This document shows positions 1 to 12,400 of a stretch of DNA of 64,000 nt, in pieces. The position numbers and the translations under genes were made by a program. Numbering within the stretch: the first letter of the stretch is position 1; each line of letters begins with the position of its first letter. Location: contig NZ_BBXD01000015.1 of NCBI RefSeq assembly GCF_001570545.1, forward strand, positions 310,001 to 374,000. The letters are read 5' to 3'. The notes below the pieces were generated by a model. The model was not told the origin of the DNA and did no database searches. It saw only the letters and a program-made list of their open reading frames with translations. This DNA is from Herbidospora mongoliensis. Lineage in GTDB: Bacteria; Actinomycetota; Actinomycetes; Streptosporangiales; Streptosporangiaceae.

Positions 1-2
1 AG

Positions 3-450
3 GGGCTGGCGCTCTTCGACATCACCACGACCGTGGGGCGCGCGCATCTCGTACCGATGAATCTCGATCTTCCGGCGCTGCGCGCCGATCGCCTGGGAGT
101 GCCGCCGGTGCTGCGCGGGCTCGCGGGCGGCACCCTGCGCCGGGCCCTCGACGCACCGGCGGCGGCGACCCTCACCCAGCGGCTCGGCGGGCTCCGGCCC
201 GACGACCAGCTCCCCCTGCTCGTCGACCTGGTCAGGGAGCAGGCCGCGATCGTGCTGGGGCACACCTCTCCGGAGGCCGTCGCGGCCGGGCGGGCGTTCA
301 AGGGCATCGGCTTCGACTCGCTGACGTCGGTGGAGCTGCGCAACCGGATGCAGACCGCGACCGGGCTACGGCTCCCGGCCACGCTGGTCTTCGACTACCC
401 GACCCCGGCGGCGCTGGCCGAGTATCTGCGCGGCGAACTGCTCGGCGACC
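3..450 (+). other. Module W0 (partial): KR C-terminus and ACP
   Basis: In-frame translation from position 3 gives a segment ending [12 protein letters not shown], typical of the C-terminal end of a PKS ketoreductase. It is followed by an ACP of about 75 residues with the motif GFDSL; the serine that carries phosphopantetheine is codon 318-320. The KS and AT of this module, and whether DH or ER are present, cannot be seen. This module hands its chain to W1 in the same polypeptide. Confidence 0.9.
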
Positions 451-3400
451 GGGACGCCCCGGTCGCGGTGGTGGCCGCCTCCGTCCCCGTGGACGACGAT
501 CCGATCGTCATCGTGGGCATGAGCTGCCGCCTGCCCGGCGGCGCCGACAGCCCGGAACGACTGTGGGACCTGGTCGCGGCCGGCGCCGACGGGATGACCG
601 ACTTCCCCGCCGACCGAGGCTGGGAGGCCGAGGTCGCGGACGCCCCCTACGCGTTGCGCGGCGGATTCCTCCCGGACGCGACCCGGTTCGACGCCGAGCT
701 GTTCGGCATCTCACCCCGTGAGGCGCTGGCCATGGACCCGCAGCAGCGGTTGTCCCTGGAGGCCGCGTGGGAGGCCTTCGAATCGGCGGGCATCGACCCG
801 ACGGGGCTGCCCGGCGCGTCCGTGGGCGTGTTCCTGGGAGCGGGGACGTCGTTCTACGGGATCGGCACCGACCTGTCGGTGAGCGCCGAAGGACACGTGC
901 TGGCGGGCACCTCGAACAGCGTGATCTCCGGACGGGTGGCGTACTCGTTCGGGCTCGAAGGTCCGGCCGTGACGGTGGACACCGCCTGCTCGTCCTCGCT
1001 GGTGGCGCTGCACTGGGCGGCTCAAGCGCTGCGGAGCGGCGAGTGCGCGATGGCGCTCGCGGGCGGCGTCACGGTGCTGGCCAACCCGAGCATCTTCGCC
1101 GAGTTCAGCAGGCAGGGCGGCGTCGCCGCGGACGGGCGCTGCAAGCCCTTCGCCGACGCGGCGGACGGCACGGGCTGGTCAGAAGGCGTCGGCCTGCTGG
1201 TGCTGGAACGACTCTCGGACGCCGAGCGCAACAGGCACACGGTGCTCGCGGTGGTGCGCGGCAGCGCGATCAACCAGGACGGCGCGTCGAACGGTCTCAC
1301 CGCGCCGAACGGGCCGTCGCAGGAGCGGGTGATCCGCCAGGCGCTGGCCAACGCCCGGCTCCAGCCGTCGGACGTCGACATCGTGGAGGCGCACGGCACC
1401 GGGACCCGGCTGGGCGACCCGATCGAGGCCCAAGCTCTGCTGGCCACTTACGGCCAGGAGCGGGATCGGCCTTTGTGGCTGGGCTCGGTGAAGTCGAACA
1501 TCGGGCACACGCAGGCCGCCGCGGGTGTGGCGGGTGTGATCAAGATGGTCCAGGCGATGCGGCACGGCGTGCTGCCGCCGACACTGCACGTGGACGAGCC
1601 GACCTCGCACGTGGACTGGTCCGGCGGCGCGGTGGAACTGCTGACCGAGGCCCGGCCCTGGCCCTCGGCCGAGAGGCCGCGCCGGGCGGGTGTGTCCTCG
1701 TTCGGGATGAGCGGCACCAACGCGCACGTGGTGATCGAGCAGGGTGACCCGGCCCCGGCCCCGGATGACCGAGAGTTCGCCGTGCCGGTGCCGTGGTTGG
1801 TGTCCGGTCGGTCGGAGCAGGCGCTGAAGGCGCAGGCCGAGCGGCTGCTCGAGCCGGTCGCGGACCTGGCATCGGTGGATATCGGCCACTCGCTGCTGGC
1901 GCGGGCCGCCATGGAGCGTCGGGCGGTTGTGTTCGGGTCCGAGCGTGAGGCGTTGCGGGCCGGGCTACGGTCGCTGGCCGCGGGTGAATCCGCGCCGAAC
2001 GTGGTGCGGGGGAGCTCCCGGGCCGGTGGCGTGGTGTTCGTCTTCCCTGGTCAGGGATCGCAGTGGATAGGCATGGCGCAGGGTCTTCTCGACGCGTCTC
2101 CGGTGTTCCGGGAGCGGCTGGCCGAGTGCGAAACGGCGCTGTCGGAGTTCGTGGACTGGTCACTGACCGAAGTGCTCCGGGATGGCACGGGCCTGGATCG
2201 CGTCGACGTGGTTCAGCCGACGTTGTGGGCGGTGATGGTTTCGCTGGCCGCGACGTGGCGGGCACATGGCGTCCATCCCTCAGCGGTTATCGGGCACTCG
2301 CAGGGTGAGATCGCCGCCGCTGTCGTGGCGGGTGCGCTCTCGCTGGAAGACGGCGCCCGTGTGGTGGCACTGCGGAGTAAGGCGCTGATCGCGCTGGCAG
2401 GTGGTGGCGGCATGGTCTCCGTCGCGGCCGGACATGAGCAGGTGGAGGCCCTGTTCCCGAACGGGATCGCGGCCTTCAACGGACCGTCGTCGACGGTGGT
2501 TGCCGGCACGCCGCAGGCGCTGGAAGACCTGATCGCCGAATGTGAAGCCCGGGGGATTCGGGCTCGCCGGATTCCGGTGGACTACGCCTCGCACTCACCT
2601 CAGGTGGAGCTGATCCGCGAAGAGATCTTGGCTGTGTTGGCTCCGATCTCCCCAGTGGGTTCGGCGGTTCCGATCTATTCGACGGTGACCGGTGCGCCGA
2701 TCGACACGACGATCATGGATGCCGCCTACTGGTATCAGAATCTCCGTTCTCCGGTGCAGTTCGAGCAGGCGACCCGGGCGTTGGTGGCCGATGGCCGGTC
2801 CGTTTTCGTGGAATGCAGCCCTCATCCGGTGCTGACGATCGGCGTACAGGAGACAGCGGAAGAAGCGGTCACGGTAGGCACGCTGCGGCGCAACGATGGC
2901 GGCGCGGACAGGTTCCTGGCGTCGCTGGCCGAAGTCTGGTGTGCGGGCGTTGATGTCGACTTCACCGGGTTCCTGCCGGGTGGGCGACGAGTCGACCTGC
3001 CGACTTACGCCTTCCAGCACGAACGCTTCTGGCCGAAGCCGGTCGCGGCGCGGGATGTCGCGTCCGTGGGTCAGGTGACGGCGGGGCATCCGCTGCTCGG
3101 TGCGGCGGTGCCGTTGACGGATGGCGGAGTGGTGCTCACCGGGCGGCTGTCGTCGGCGGGGCAGCCCTGGCTGGCCGATCACGAGGTGCTCGGCCGGGTG
3201 CTGGTGCCGGGAGCCGCGCTGGTGGAGATGGCGCTGCGGGCCGGTGCGCAGGCCGGATGCGATCTGGTGCGCGAACTCGTGCTGCAGGCGCCGCTGGTCC
3301 TGCCCGCGCAGGGCGGCGTGGACGTGCGGGTGAACGTCGGCGTCGACCGCACGGTGGAGGTGTTCTCCCGGGTCGAAGGCGCGGGGCCGTGGATCTGCCA

Positions 3401-6400
3401 CGCGACCGGTGTGCTCGACGTGGACGCGCCGCCCGCCGGATTCGACCTCGCCGCCTGGCCGCCGCCCGGCGCGCGGCCGGTGGAGTCCGGCCGGTTCTAC
3501 GACGACCTGGCGGAGTCCGGTTACGGCTACGGCCCGGCCTTCCAGGGGCTGCGCGCGGTCTGGCAGGACGGCGAGACGGTCTACGCCGAGGTGGAGCTTC
3601 CCTCGGGAGTGGAGCCGGCCGGGTTCGGGCTGCACCCCGCTCTCTTGGACGCCGCCCTGCACGCCGCCGTCCTCCACGGTGGCACCGGGACACGGTTGCC
3701 GTTCGCGTGGAGCGGGGTGTCCCTGCACGCCACCGGTGCGACGGTGCTGCGCGTCGCGCTGACCGGCGGGCCCGGCGGGCTCACGCTGCGCGCCGCCGAC
3801 CCCACCGGTGCGCCGGTGGTCACGATCGGCTCGCTGACCACGCGGGAGATCACGCCAGAGACGCTGGAGCGGGCCGGGGAGACCGCCGTCGACGACGCCC
3901 TGTTCGCCGTCGACTGGGTGCCGGTGCCGCCTTCAGGCTCCGTTTCGACCGCCGGCTGGGTGCTGCTCAGCAGTGATGACGCGGATCTGTCCGCTGTGCG
4001 GGCCAGGCTGGACGAGGGCACGCAGGCACCGGAGGTCGTGGTGCTGCCCGTGTCCGGCGGTGAGACCGCCCGGGTGCTGGGGATCCTGCAGGAGTGGCTG
4101 GCCGACGATCGGCTGGCCGCGTCCCGCCTGGTCGTGCTCACCCGGGGAGCGGTCCGCGAGGCCGGCGACCTGGCTGGGGCGGCGGTCTGGGGGCTGGTGC
4201 GGTCGGCGCAGTCGGAGCATCCGGACAGGTTCGTGCTGGTCGACCGTGACGAGACGGAGTTCTGGCCCCAAGCGGTCGGGCCGGAGCCGCAGACGGCGGT
4301 GCGCGGCGGCGAGATCCTGGCGCCGAGACTGGTCCGCACCCCGGCGGCACCCCTGGCCGGCGCGCCCGACAGCGTGCTGATCACCGGTGGCACCGGGACG
4401 CTGGGCCGCCTGATCGCCCGGCATCTGGCCGACCGGCACGGCGTGCGGCGGCTCGTGCTGCTCAGCCGCCGGGGAATGGACAGCCCCGGCGCGGCCGAGC
4501 TGGTCGACGACCTGCGTACTTTGGGGGCCGAAGCGACGGTGGTGGCGTGCGACGCCGCCGACCGGGCCGCGCTGGCGGCCGTGCTCGACGCTCACCCGGT
4601 GACGGGTGTGATCCACGCGGCCGGGGTGCTGGACGACGGCACGATCACCGCGTACACCCCCGACCGGCTGGCCCGGGTGCTCCGCCCGAAGATCGACGCG
4701 GCGCTGAACCTGCACGACCTGACCGCAGGCCGCGAGCTGAGCATGTTCGTGCTGTTCTCCTCGGCGGCGGGCACGTTCGGCCCCGGCGGGCAGGCGGCCT
4801 ACGCCGCCGCGAACGCGGTGCTCGACGGGCTGGCGGCGCGACGCCGGGCGGCGGGCCTGCCGGCCGTGTCGCTGGGCTGGGGACTGTGGGCGAGCGCGAG
4901 CGGGATGACCGGCCACCTGTCCGAGGGCGAGGTGGCCCGGGTCGGCCGCACGAGCGCGCTGCTGAGCGACGCCGAAGGGCTCGCGCTGTTCGACGCGAGC
5001 GCCGGATCCGACCGGCCCCACGTGCTGCCGATCCGCCTGCGGCTCACCGCCGACCCGTCGGGTGACGTGCCGCCGCTGCTGCGCGCGCTGGTCCGGCCGG
5101 GCCTGCGGCGCGCGGCGGGGGAGACCGGTCATGGGACGCTCGCCCGGCGGCTGGCCGCGCTGCCCGCCGCCGAGCAGGTCCGGGTGGTCGCCGAGATGGT
5201 CGCCGCCGAAGTGGCCACCGTCCTCGGACACGCGACCGCGACCGCGATCGGGCCGACCCGCGCCTTCAAGGAGCTCGGGTTCGACTCGCTGCTCGCCGTC
5301 CGGCTGCGGAACCGGCTCCAGGACGTCACCGACCTGCGGCTGCCCGCGACGCTGGTGTTCGACTACCCCACCCCGGCCGTGCTGGCCGAGTTCCTCCGCG
5401 ACGAGGTGACCGGACGGCAGGTGCCCGCACCGGTCGTGACCTCGGCGCCGGCCGCCGTGGACGAGCCCATCGCGATCGTGGGGATGAGCTGCCGGTATCC
5501 CGGCGGGGTCGGCAGTCCCGAGCAGCTCTGGGAACTGCTGGCCGCAGGCGGCGACGGGATCGGGGCCTTCCCGTCCGATCGCGGCTGGGAGATCGGCCAG
5601 GTGTACGCCGGTGAGGACGGCGCCTCGGTCTTCGAGGGTGGCTTCCTGCACGACGCGGCCGGGTTCGACGCCGGGCTGTTCGGGATCTCGCCGCGCGAGG
5701 CGCTGGCGATGGACCCGCAGCAGCGGCTGCTGCTGGAGGCGTCCTGGGAGGCGTTCGAGTCGGCGGGCCTCAACCCGGTCTCGCTGCGCGGCAGCCGGAC
5801 CGGCGTGTACGCGGGCCTGATGTACCACGACTACGCGACCGGGGCAGGAGAGGTGCCCGACGAGGTCAAGGGCTTCCTCGGCACCGGGAACGCGGGCAGC
5901 GTCGCGTCCGGACGGGTGGCCTACACGTTCGGTCTTGAGGGTCCGGCGGTGACCGTCGACACGGCGTGCTCGTCGTCCCTGGTGGCGCTGCACTGGGCGG
6001 CCCAGGCGCTGCGTACCGGTGAGTGCGATCTGGCGCTGGCCGGCGGTGTGACCGTGCTCGCCACGCCCGCCGTGTTCACCGAGTTCAGCAGGCAGGGCGG
6101 GCTCGCCTCGGACGGCCGCTGCAAGGCGTTCGCGGCGGCGGCCGACGGCAGCGGGTGGTCGGAGGGCGTCGGCCTGCTCGTGCTGGAACGGCTGTCCGAC
6201 GCCCGGCGCAACGGCCATCAGGTTCTCGCGGTGGTGCGGGGGAGCGCGGTCAACCAGGACGGCGCGTCCAACGGTCTGACCGCGCCGAACGGTCCTTCGC
6301 AGGAGCGGGTCATCCGCCAGGCACTGGCCAACGCCCGCCTCGGAACCGCCGATGTGGACGTGGTGGAGGCGCACGGCACCGGCACCAAGCTCGGCGATCC

Positions 6401-9400
6401 GATCGAGGCCCAGGCGTTGCTGGCCACCTACGGTCAGGACCGGCGGGAGCCGCTCTGGCTGGGTTCGATCAAGTCCAACATCGGGCACACGCAGGCGGCT
6501 GCTGGTGTGGCCGGTGTGATCAAGATGGTCCAGGCGATGCGGCACGGTGTGCTGCCCGCGACGTTGCACGTGGACGCGCCCTCGCCGCACGTCGACTGGT
6601 CGGTCGGAGCCGTCGAGCTGCTGACCGAGGCCCGGCCGTGGCCTTCGACCGAGAGACCGCGCCGGGCGGGCGTGTCGTCGTTCGGGATCAGCGGCACCAA
6701 CGCGCACGTGGTGATCGAACAGGGCGACCCGGCCCCGGTCTCCCTTGGCGCAAAGCACGCGAAGCCGGTCCGGACCTCGGATGATGCCGAGCTCGCGAGG
6801 CCGGGTTCCGTGTCGGATGACCGGGAGCTTGCCGGGCCGGTGCCTTGGTTGGTGTCCGGTCGGTCGGAGCAGGCTCTCAGGGCGCAGGCCGAGCGGCTGA
6901 GCGGGCCGGTCGTGGACCTGGCGTCGGTGGATGTGGGTCACTCGCTGTTGGCGCGTGCTGCCATGGAGCATCGGGCGGTTGTGTTCGGGTCAGAGCGCGA
7001 GGCGTTGCTGGCCGGGCTGAGCGCGTTGGCCGGTGGGGTGTCCGCACCCAACTTGGTGCAGGGAAGTATCAAGGCCGGTGGTGTGGTGTTCGTCTTCCCC
7101 GGTCAGGGGTCGCAGTGGATAGGCATGGCGCAGGGTCTTCTCGACACCTCCCCGGTGTTCAGCGAGCGGCTGGCCGAATGCGAAACGGCTCTCTCCGAGT
7201 TCGTGGACTGGTCTCTCAGCGAAGTGCTGCGCGACGGCACGGGCCTCGATCGGGTGGACGTGGTTCAGCCTGTTCTGTGGGCGGTGATGGTCTCGCTGGC
7301 GGCGACGTGGCGGGCACACGGTGTCCATCCCTCGGCGGTTATCGGGCACTCGCAGGGTGAGATCGCCGCCGCGGTCGTGGCGGGTGCGCTGTCGCTGGAA
7401 GACGGTGCCCGCGTGGTCGCGCTGCGGAGCAAGACGCTGATCGCGCTGGCAGGTGGTGGCGGGATGGTCTCCGTCGCGGCCGGCCATGAGCAGGTGGAGG
7501 CCTTGTTCCCGAACGGGGTCGCGGCCTTCAACGGACCGTCGTCGACCGTGGTCGCCGGCACGCCTCAAGCGCTGGAAGACCTGCTCGCCGAGTGTGAGTC
7601 GCGTGGCATCCGGGCTCGCCGGATTCCGGTGGACTATGCGTCGCATTCACCTCAGGTGGAGCTGATCCGCGAAGAGATCCTGGCTGTGCTGGCCCCGATC
7701 TCGCCGGTGAGTTCGGCGGTTCCGATCTACTCGACGGTGACCGGTGCCCCGATCGACACGACGATCATGGACGCCGCTTACTGGTATCAGAACCTTCGTT
7801 CTCCGGTGCAGTTCGAGCAGGCGACCCGGGCGTTGGTCGCGGACGGCCGGTCCGTGTTCGTGGAATGCAGCCCGCATCCGGTGCTGACGATCGGCGTACA
7901 GGAGACAGCGGAGGAAGCAGTCACGTTAGGCACTCTGCGGCGCAACGACGGCGGCCAGGACAGGTTCCTGGCCTCGTTGGCCGAAGCCTGGTGTGCGGGA
8001 GTCGACGTCGATTTCACCGGGTTCCTGACTGGTGGGCGACGCGTCGACCTGCCGACTTACGCCTTCCAGCACGAACACTTCTGGCTGGAAGCCGCGACTC
8101 CCGAGACGCAGGCCGATCCAGTCGAGGCGCGGTTCTGGGACGCGGTCGACCGCAACGACCTGGCCGAACTCTCCGCGACCCTGGACCTGGAGGCCGACGG
8201 GTCGCTGCGGTCGGTGCTTCCCGCGCTGTCCTCCTGGCGCAACCGCCGCCGTCTGGACGCGGCCATGGACTCGTGGCGCTACCGGGTCACCTGGAAGCCG
8301 CTGACCGGCCTGCGCGCCGGGGCACTCGGCGGCAGGTGGCTGCTGGTCACCGGCGAAGGCGGACCTTCCGCCGACGGAGTCGGGGCGGCGTTGCGCGCCG
8401 CCGGCGCCGAGGTCGTGGAGCTGGCCGCCGACGGCGATCTCTTGGCCGGGCGGATCCGTGAGAGCGGAGACCTGGCCGGTGTGCTCTCGCTCGCCGATGC
8501 GATGACGACGCTGAGTGTCCTGCGGGCCCTGGACGACTCGGTTCCGCTGTGGGCGGTGACGACCGGCGCGGTGTCGGTCGGCAGGTCCGACCCGCTGACG
8601 GATCCCGCGCGGGCCCAGATCTGGGGGCTCGGCCGGGTGGCCGCGCTGGAGTATCCCGACCGCTGGGGCGGCCTGATCGACCTGCCGCCCGTGGTCGACG
8701 AGCGGGCCGGACAGCGGCTCGTCGCGGTCCTGACCGGTGACGAGGACCAGGTCGCGGTGCGCGCCTCGGGTGTCTACGGCCGCAGGCTGGCGCGTGCGCC
8801 GCTGCCCTCGGGCCGATCCCGGTCGTGGACGACGCAGGGCACGGTCCTGGTGACCGGTGGCACCGGCGCGCTGGGCGCGGTGACGGCCAGGTGGCTGGCC
8901 GAACGCGGCGTGCCCCATGTCGTGCTGATGAGCCGCGGGGGTGTGGCGGCCCCGGAACTGGTCGCCGACCTGGCCGCCCTCGGTACCCGAGTCACCGTCG
9001 CGGCCTGCGACGTGACCGACAGGGACGCGGTCGCCGCGGTGCTGGCCGAGATCCCGACGCTGACCGGCGTCGTCCACGCGGCGGGAGTCCTGGACGACGG
9101 CATGCTCGACGCCCTGACGCCGGAGCGCTTCGCCGGAGTGGTGGCGACGAAGGCGACCGGACTGATGATCCTGGACGAGCTCACCGCCGGACACGACCTC
9201 GACCTGTTCGTGGTGTTCTCCTCGCTTTCGGGTGTGGTCGGCAGCGCGGGTCAGGGCAACTACGCGGCCGGGAACGCGTTCGCGGACGCGTGGATCCAGC
9301 GCCGCCGCGACCACGGGCTGCCCGGCCTGTCGATCGCTTGGGGCGCCTGGGCGGAAAGCGGCCTGGCCACCGATCAGGTGGTCGTCGAACGGCTGCGGCG

Positions 9401-12400
9401 CGGCGGCGTGGTGCCGATGGACCCGGCGGTGGCGATCAGGGCCATGGCCACGGCCGTCGACCACGACGAGACGACCGTGGCCGTCGCGGACATCGACTGG
9501 CCGCGCTTCCTCGACGGGTTCACCGGAGCCCGGCCGAGCGCCCTGCTCGCCGACCTCCCCGAGGCGGCGGCCCGGCCCGGCCCCACAGGTGACGACAACG
9601 GCTCGCGGCTGTGGGCGGAGCTGACGGCCGCGCCGGCCGGTCAGCGCAGGCAACTGCTGCTCGACGCGCTCCGCACCCTCGCCGCCGCTGTGCTCGGGCA
9701 CGACTCCGGCCAGGCGATCGCGCCCGCACAGGCGTTCCGCGAGCTGGGCTTCGACTCGCTGATGGCGGTGGAGTTCCGCAACCGGCTCAACGCCGAGACC
9801 AAGCTGCGGCTGCCGGCGACGCTGGTCTTCGACCACCCGACCCCGGCCCGGCTCACCGACCATCTCCTCGGTCTGCTGTCGGGCGGCACGGTCCCGGCGA
9901 CCCAGGCGGCGACCGCGACCGGTCAGCCGGACGAGCCGATCGCGATCGTCGGGATGAGCTGCCGGTTCCCCGGCGGGGTGACCAGCCCGGCGGAGCTGTG
10001 GCGGATGGTGGCCGGTGGACTCGACGGCCTGTCGGCGTTCCCGACCGACCGAGGCTGGCCGGTGGACGCCGACGCGGGTTACGCGCGGGTCGGCGGGTTC
10101 GTCCATGACGCGGCCGATTTCGACGCGGGCCTGTTCGGGATCTCGCCGCGTGAGGCGCTGGCGATGGACCCGCAGCAGCGCCTGCTGCTGGAGGCCGCCT
10201 GGGAGACGTTCGAGTCGGCCGGGGTGGATCCGCGTTCGGTGCGCGGGACCTCGGTCGGCGTCTTCGCCGGCACCAACGGCCAGGACTACGGCACACTGCT
10301 GGCCGCCTCCGGCGAACCGGTCGAAGGGCACGTGCTGACCGGCAACGCGGCGGCGGTGCTGTCCGGCCGGCTGGCCTACACGTTCGGGCTCGAAGGGCCC
10401 GCGATGACCGTCGACACCGCCTGTTCGTCGTCGCTGGTGGCGCTGCATCTCGCCGTCCAGGCGCTGCGGCGGGGCGAGTGCGACATGGCTTTGGCGGGCG
10501 GCGTGACGGTCATGTCGACCTCAGGGGCGTTCGCCGAGTTCGACCGGCAGGGCGGGCTGTCCGCCGACGGGCGCTGCAAGGCGTTCGCGGCGACGGCCGA
10601 CGGCACCGGCTGGGGCGAGGGCGTCGGCGTGCTGCTCGTGGAGCGGCTTTCCGACGCGCGGCGGCTCGGGCACGAGGTCCTGGCGGTGGTGCGGGGGAGC
10701 GCGGTCAACCAGGACGGCGCGTCCAACGGGCTCACCGCCCCCAACGGCCCCTCGCAGGAGCGGGTCATCCGGCAGGCGCTGGCCAACGCCGGGGTCTCCG
10801 CCGATGAGGTGGACGCCGTCGAGGCGCACGGCACCGGCACCCGCCTGGGCGACCCGATCGAGGCCCAGGCGCTGCTCGCGACCTACGGCCAGGACCGGGA
10901 CCGGCCGCTGTGGCTGGGCTCGGTGAAGTCGAACATCGGTCACACGCAGGCGGCCGCCGGTGTGGCCGGGGTGATCAAGATGGTGGAGGCGATGCGGCAC
11001 GGTGTGCTGCCGCCGACGCTGCACGTGGACGAGCCGACCCCGCAGGTCGACTGGTCGATGGGCGCGGTGGAACTGCTGACCGAGGCGATGCCGTGGCCGT
11101 CGGCGGACCGGCCGCGCCGGGTGGGCGTCTCCTCGTTCGGTGTCAGCGGCACCAATGCCCACGTGATCATCGAGCAGGGCGAGCCCGCCCCCGTCTCCGC
11201 TTCGGTTACGGAGGGCCTCGTGCCGTGGCTGGTGTCCGGCCGGTCGGCCGAGGCGCTGGCGGCGCAGGCCGAGCGCTTGCGGGGAGCGGTTCGGGACCTG
11301 CCGCCGGTGGACGTCGCCTGGTCGCTCGCCACGACCCGGGCGGCTCTGACCCAGCGCGGGGTGATCATCGGCGGCGATCACGAGGAGCTGCTCTCCGGAC
11401 TGGACGCTCTCGCCGCGGGCGAACCCGCGACGGGCGTGGTCGCCGGTACCGCTGCCGAAGGCCGGACGGCGTTCCTGTTCACCGGCCAGGGTTCCCAGCG
11501 GGCCGGGATGGGACGCGGTCTGTATGCCCGGTTCCCCGTGTTCGCCGACGCCTTCGACGCCGTCTGCGCAGCTCTCGACCTCCTGCTCGACCGGCCGATC
11601 CGGGACGTCATCCTCGACGGCACCGACCTCGACCAGACCGTCTACACACAGGCCGGCCTCTTCGCCATCGAGGTGGCGTCGTTCCGGCTCTTGGAGTCGC
11701 TCGGCGTGACCCCGGACTACCTGCTGGGCCACTCGATCGGCGAGGTCGCCGCAGCCCACTGCGCGGGGATTCTGTCCCTGGACGACGCCTGCACCCTCGT
11801 GGCCGCCCGAGGCCGCCTGATGCAGGCGCTCCCGGCGGGCGGCGCGATGCTCGCGCTCCAGGCCACTGAAGACCAGATCGTCGATGACCGTATCGACATC
11901 GCCGCGATCAACAGCCCCGACTCCGTGGTCATCTCCGGCGACGCCGACGTCATCGAGGAATGGACCACGCGTGGCTTCAAGCACACCCGGCTGAAGGTCT
12001 CGCACGCGTTCCACTCACGGCTCATGGAACCGATGCTGGACGAATTCGCCCAGGTCCTGACCACACTGACCTTCGCCGAACCGCAGATCCCCATCGTGTC
12101 CGCCGACATGACCACGCCCGGCTACTGGGTCCGCCAGGTGCGCGAAACCGTCCGGTTCGCCGACGGCGTCACCCACCTGCGCGACCAGGGTGTGACCCGG
12201 TTCGTCGAACTCGGCCCCGACAGCGTGCTCTCCGCGATGGCGCAGCAGTCGGCAGAAGGCGTGTTCGCGCCGCTGATGCGCCGCGACCGCGACGAGGTGG
12301 AGACGGCGCTGACGGCGCTCGCCCAGGTGTGGACGTCCGGCGCCGAGGTCGACTGGCCGGCGGTCCTGCCCGGCGGTCGCCGGGTGACCCTGCCGACCTA

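Noticed and set aside
33-35. GTG at 33 as the start codon of the first PKS gene
   Set aside because: The frame is open to the left edge and its residues before the GTG continue the C-terminal KR sequence, so the gene begins upstream of the window.
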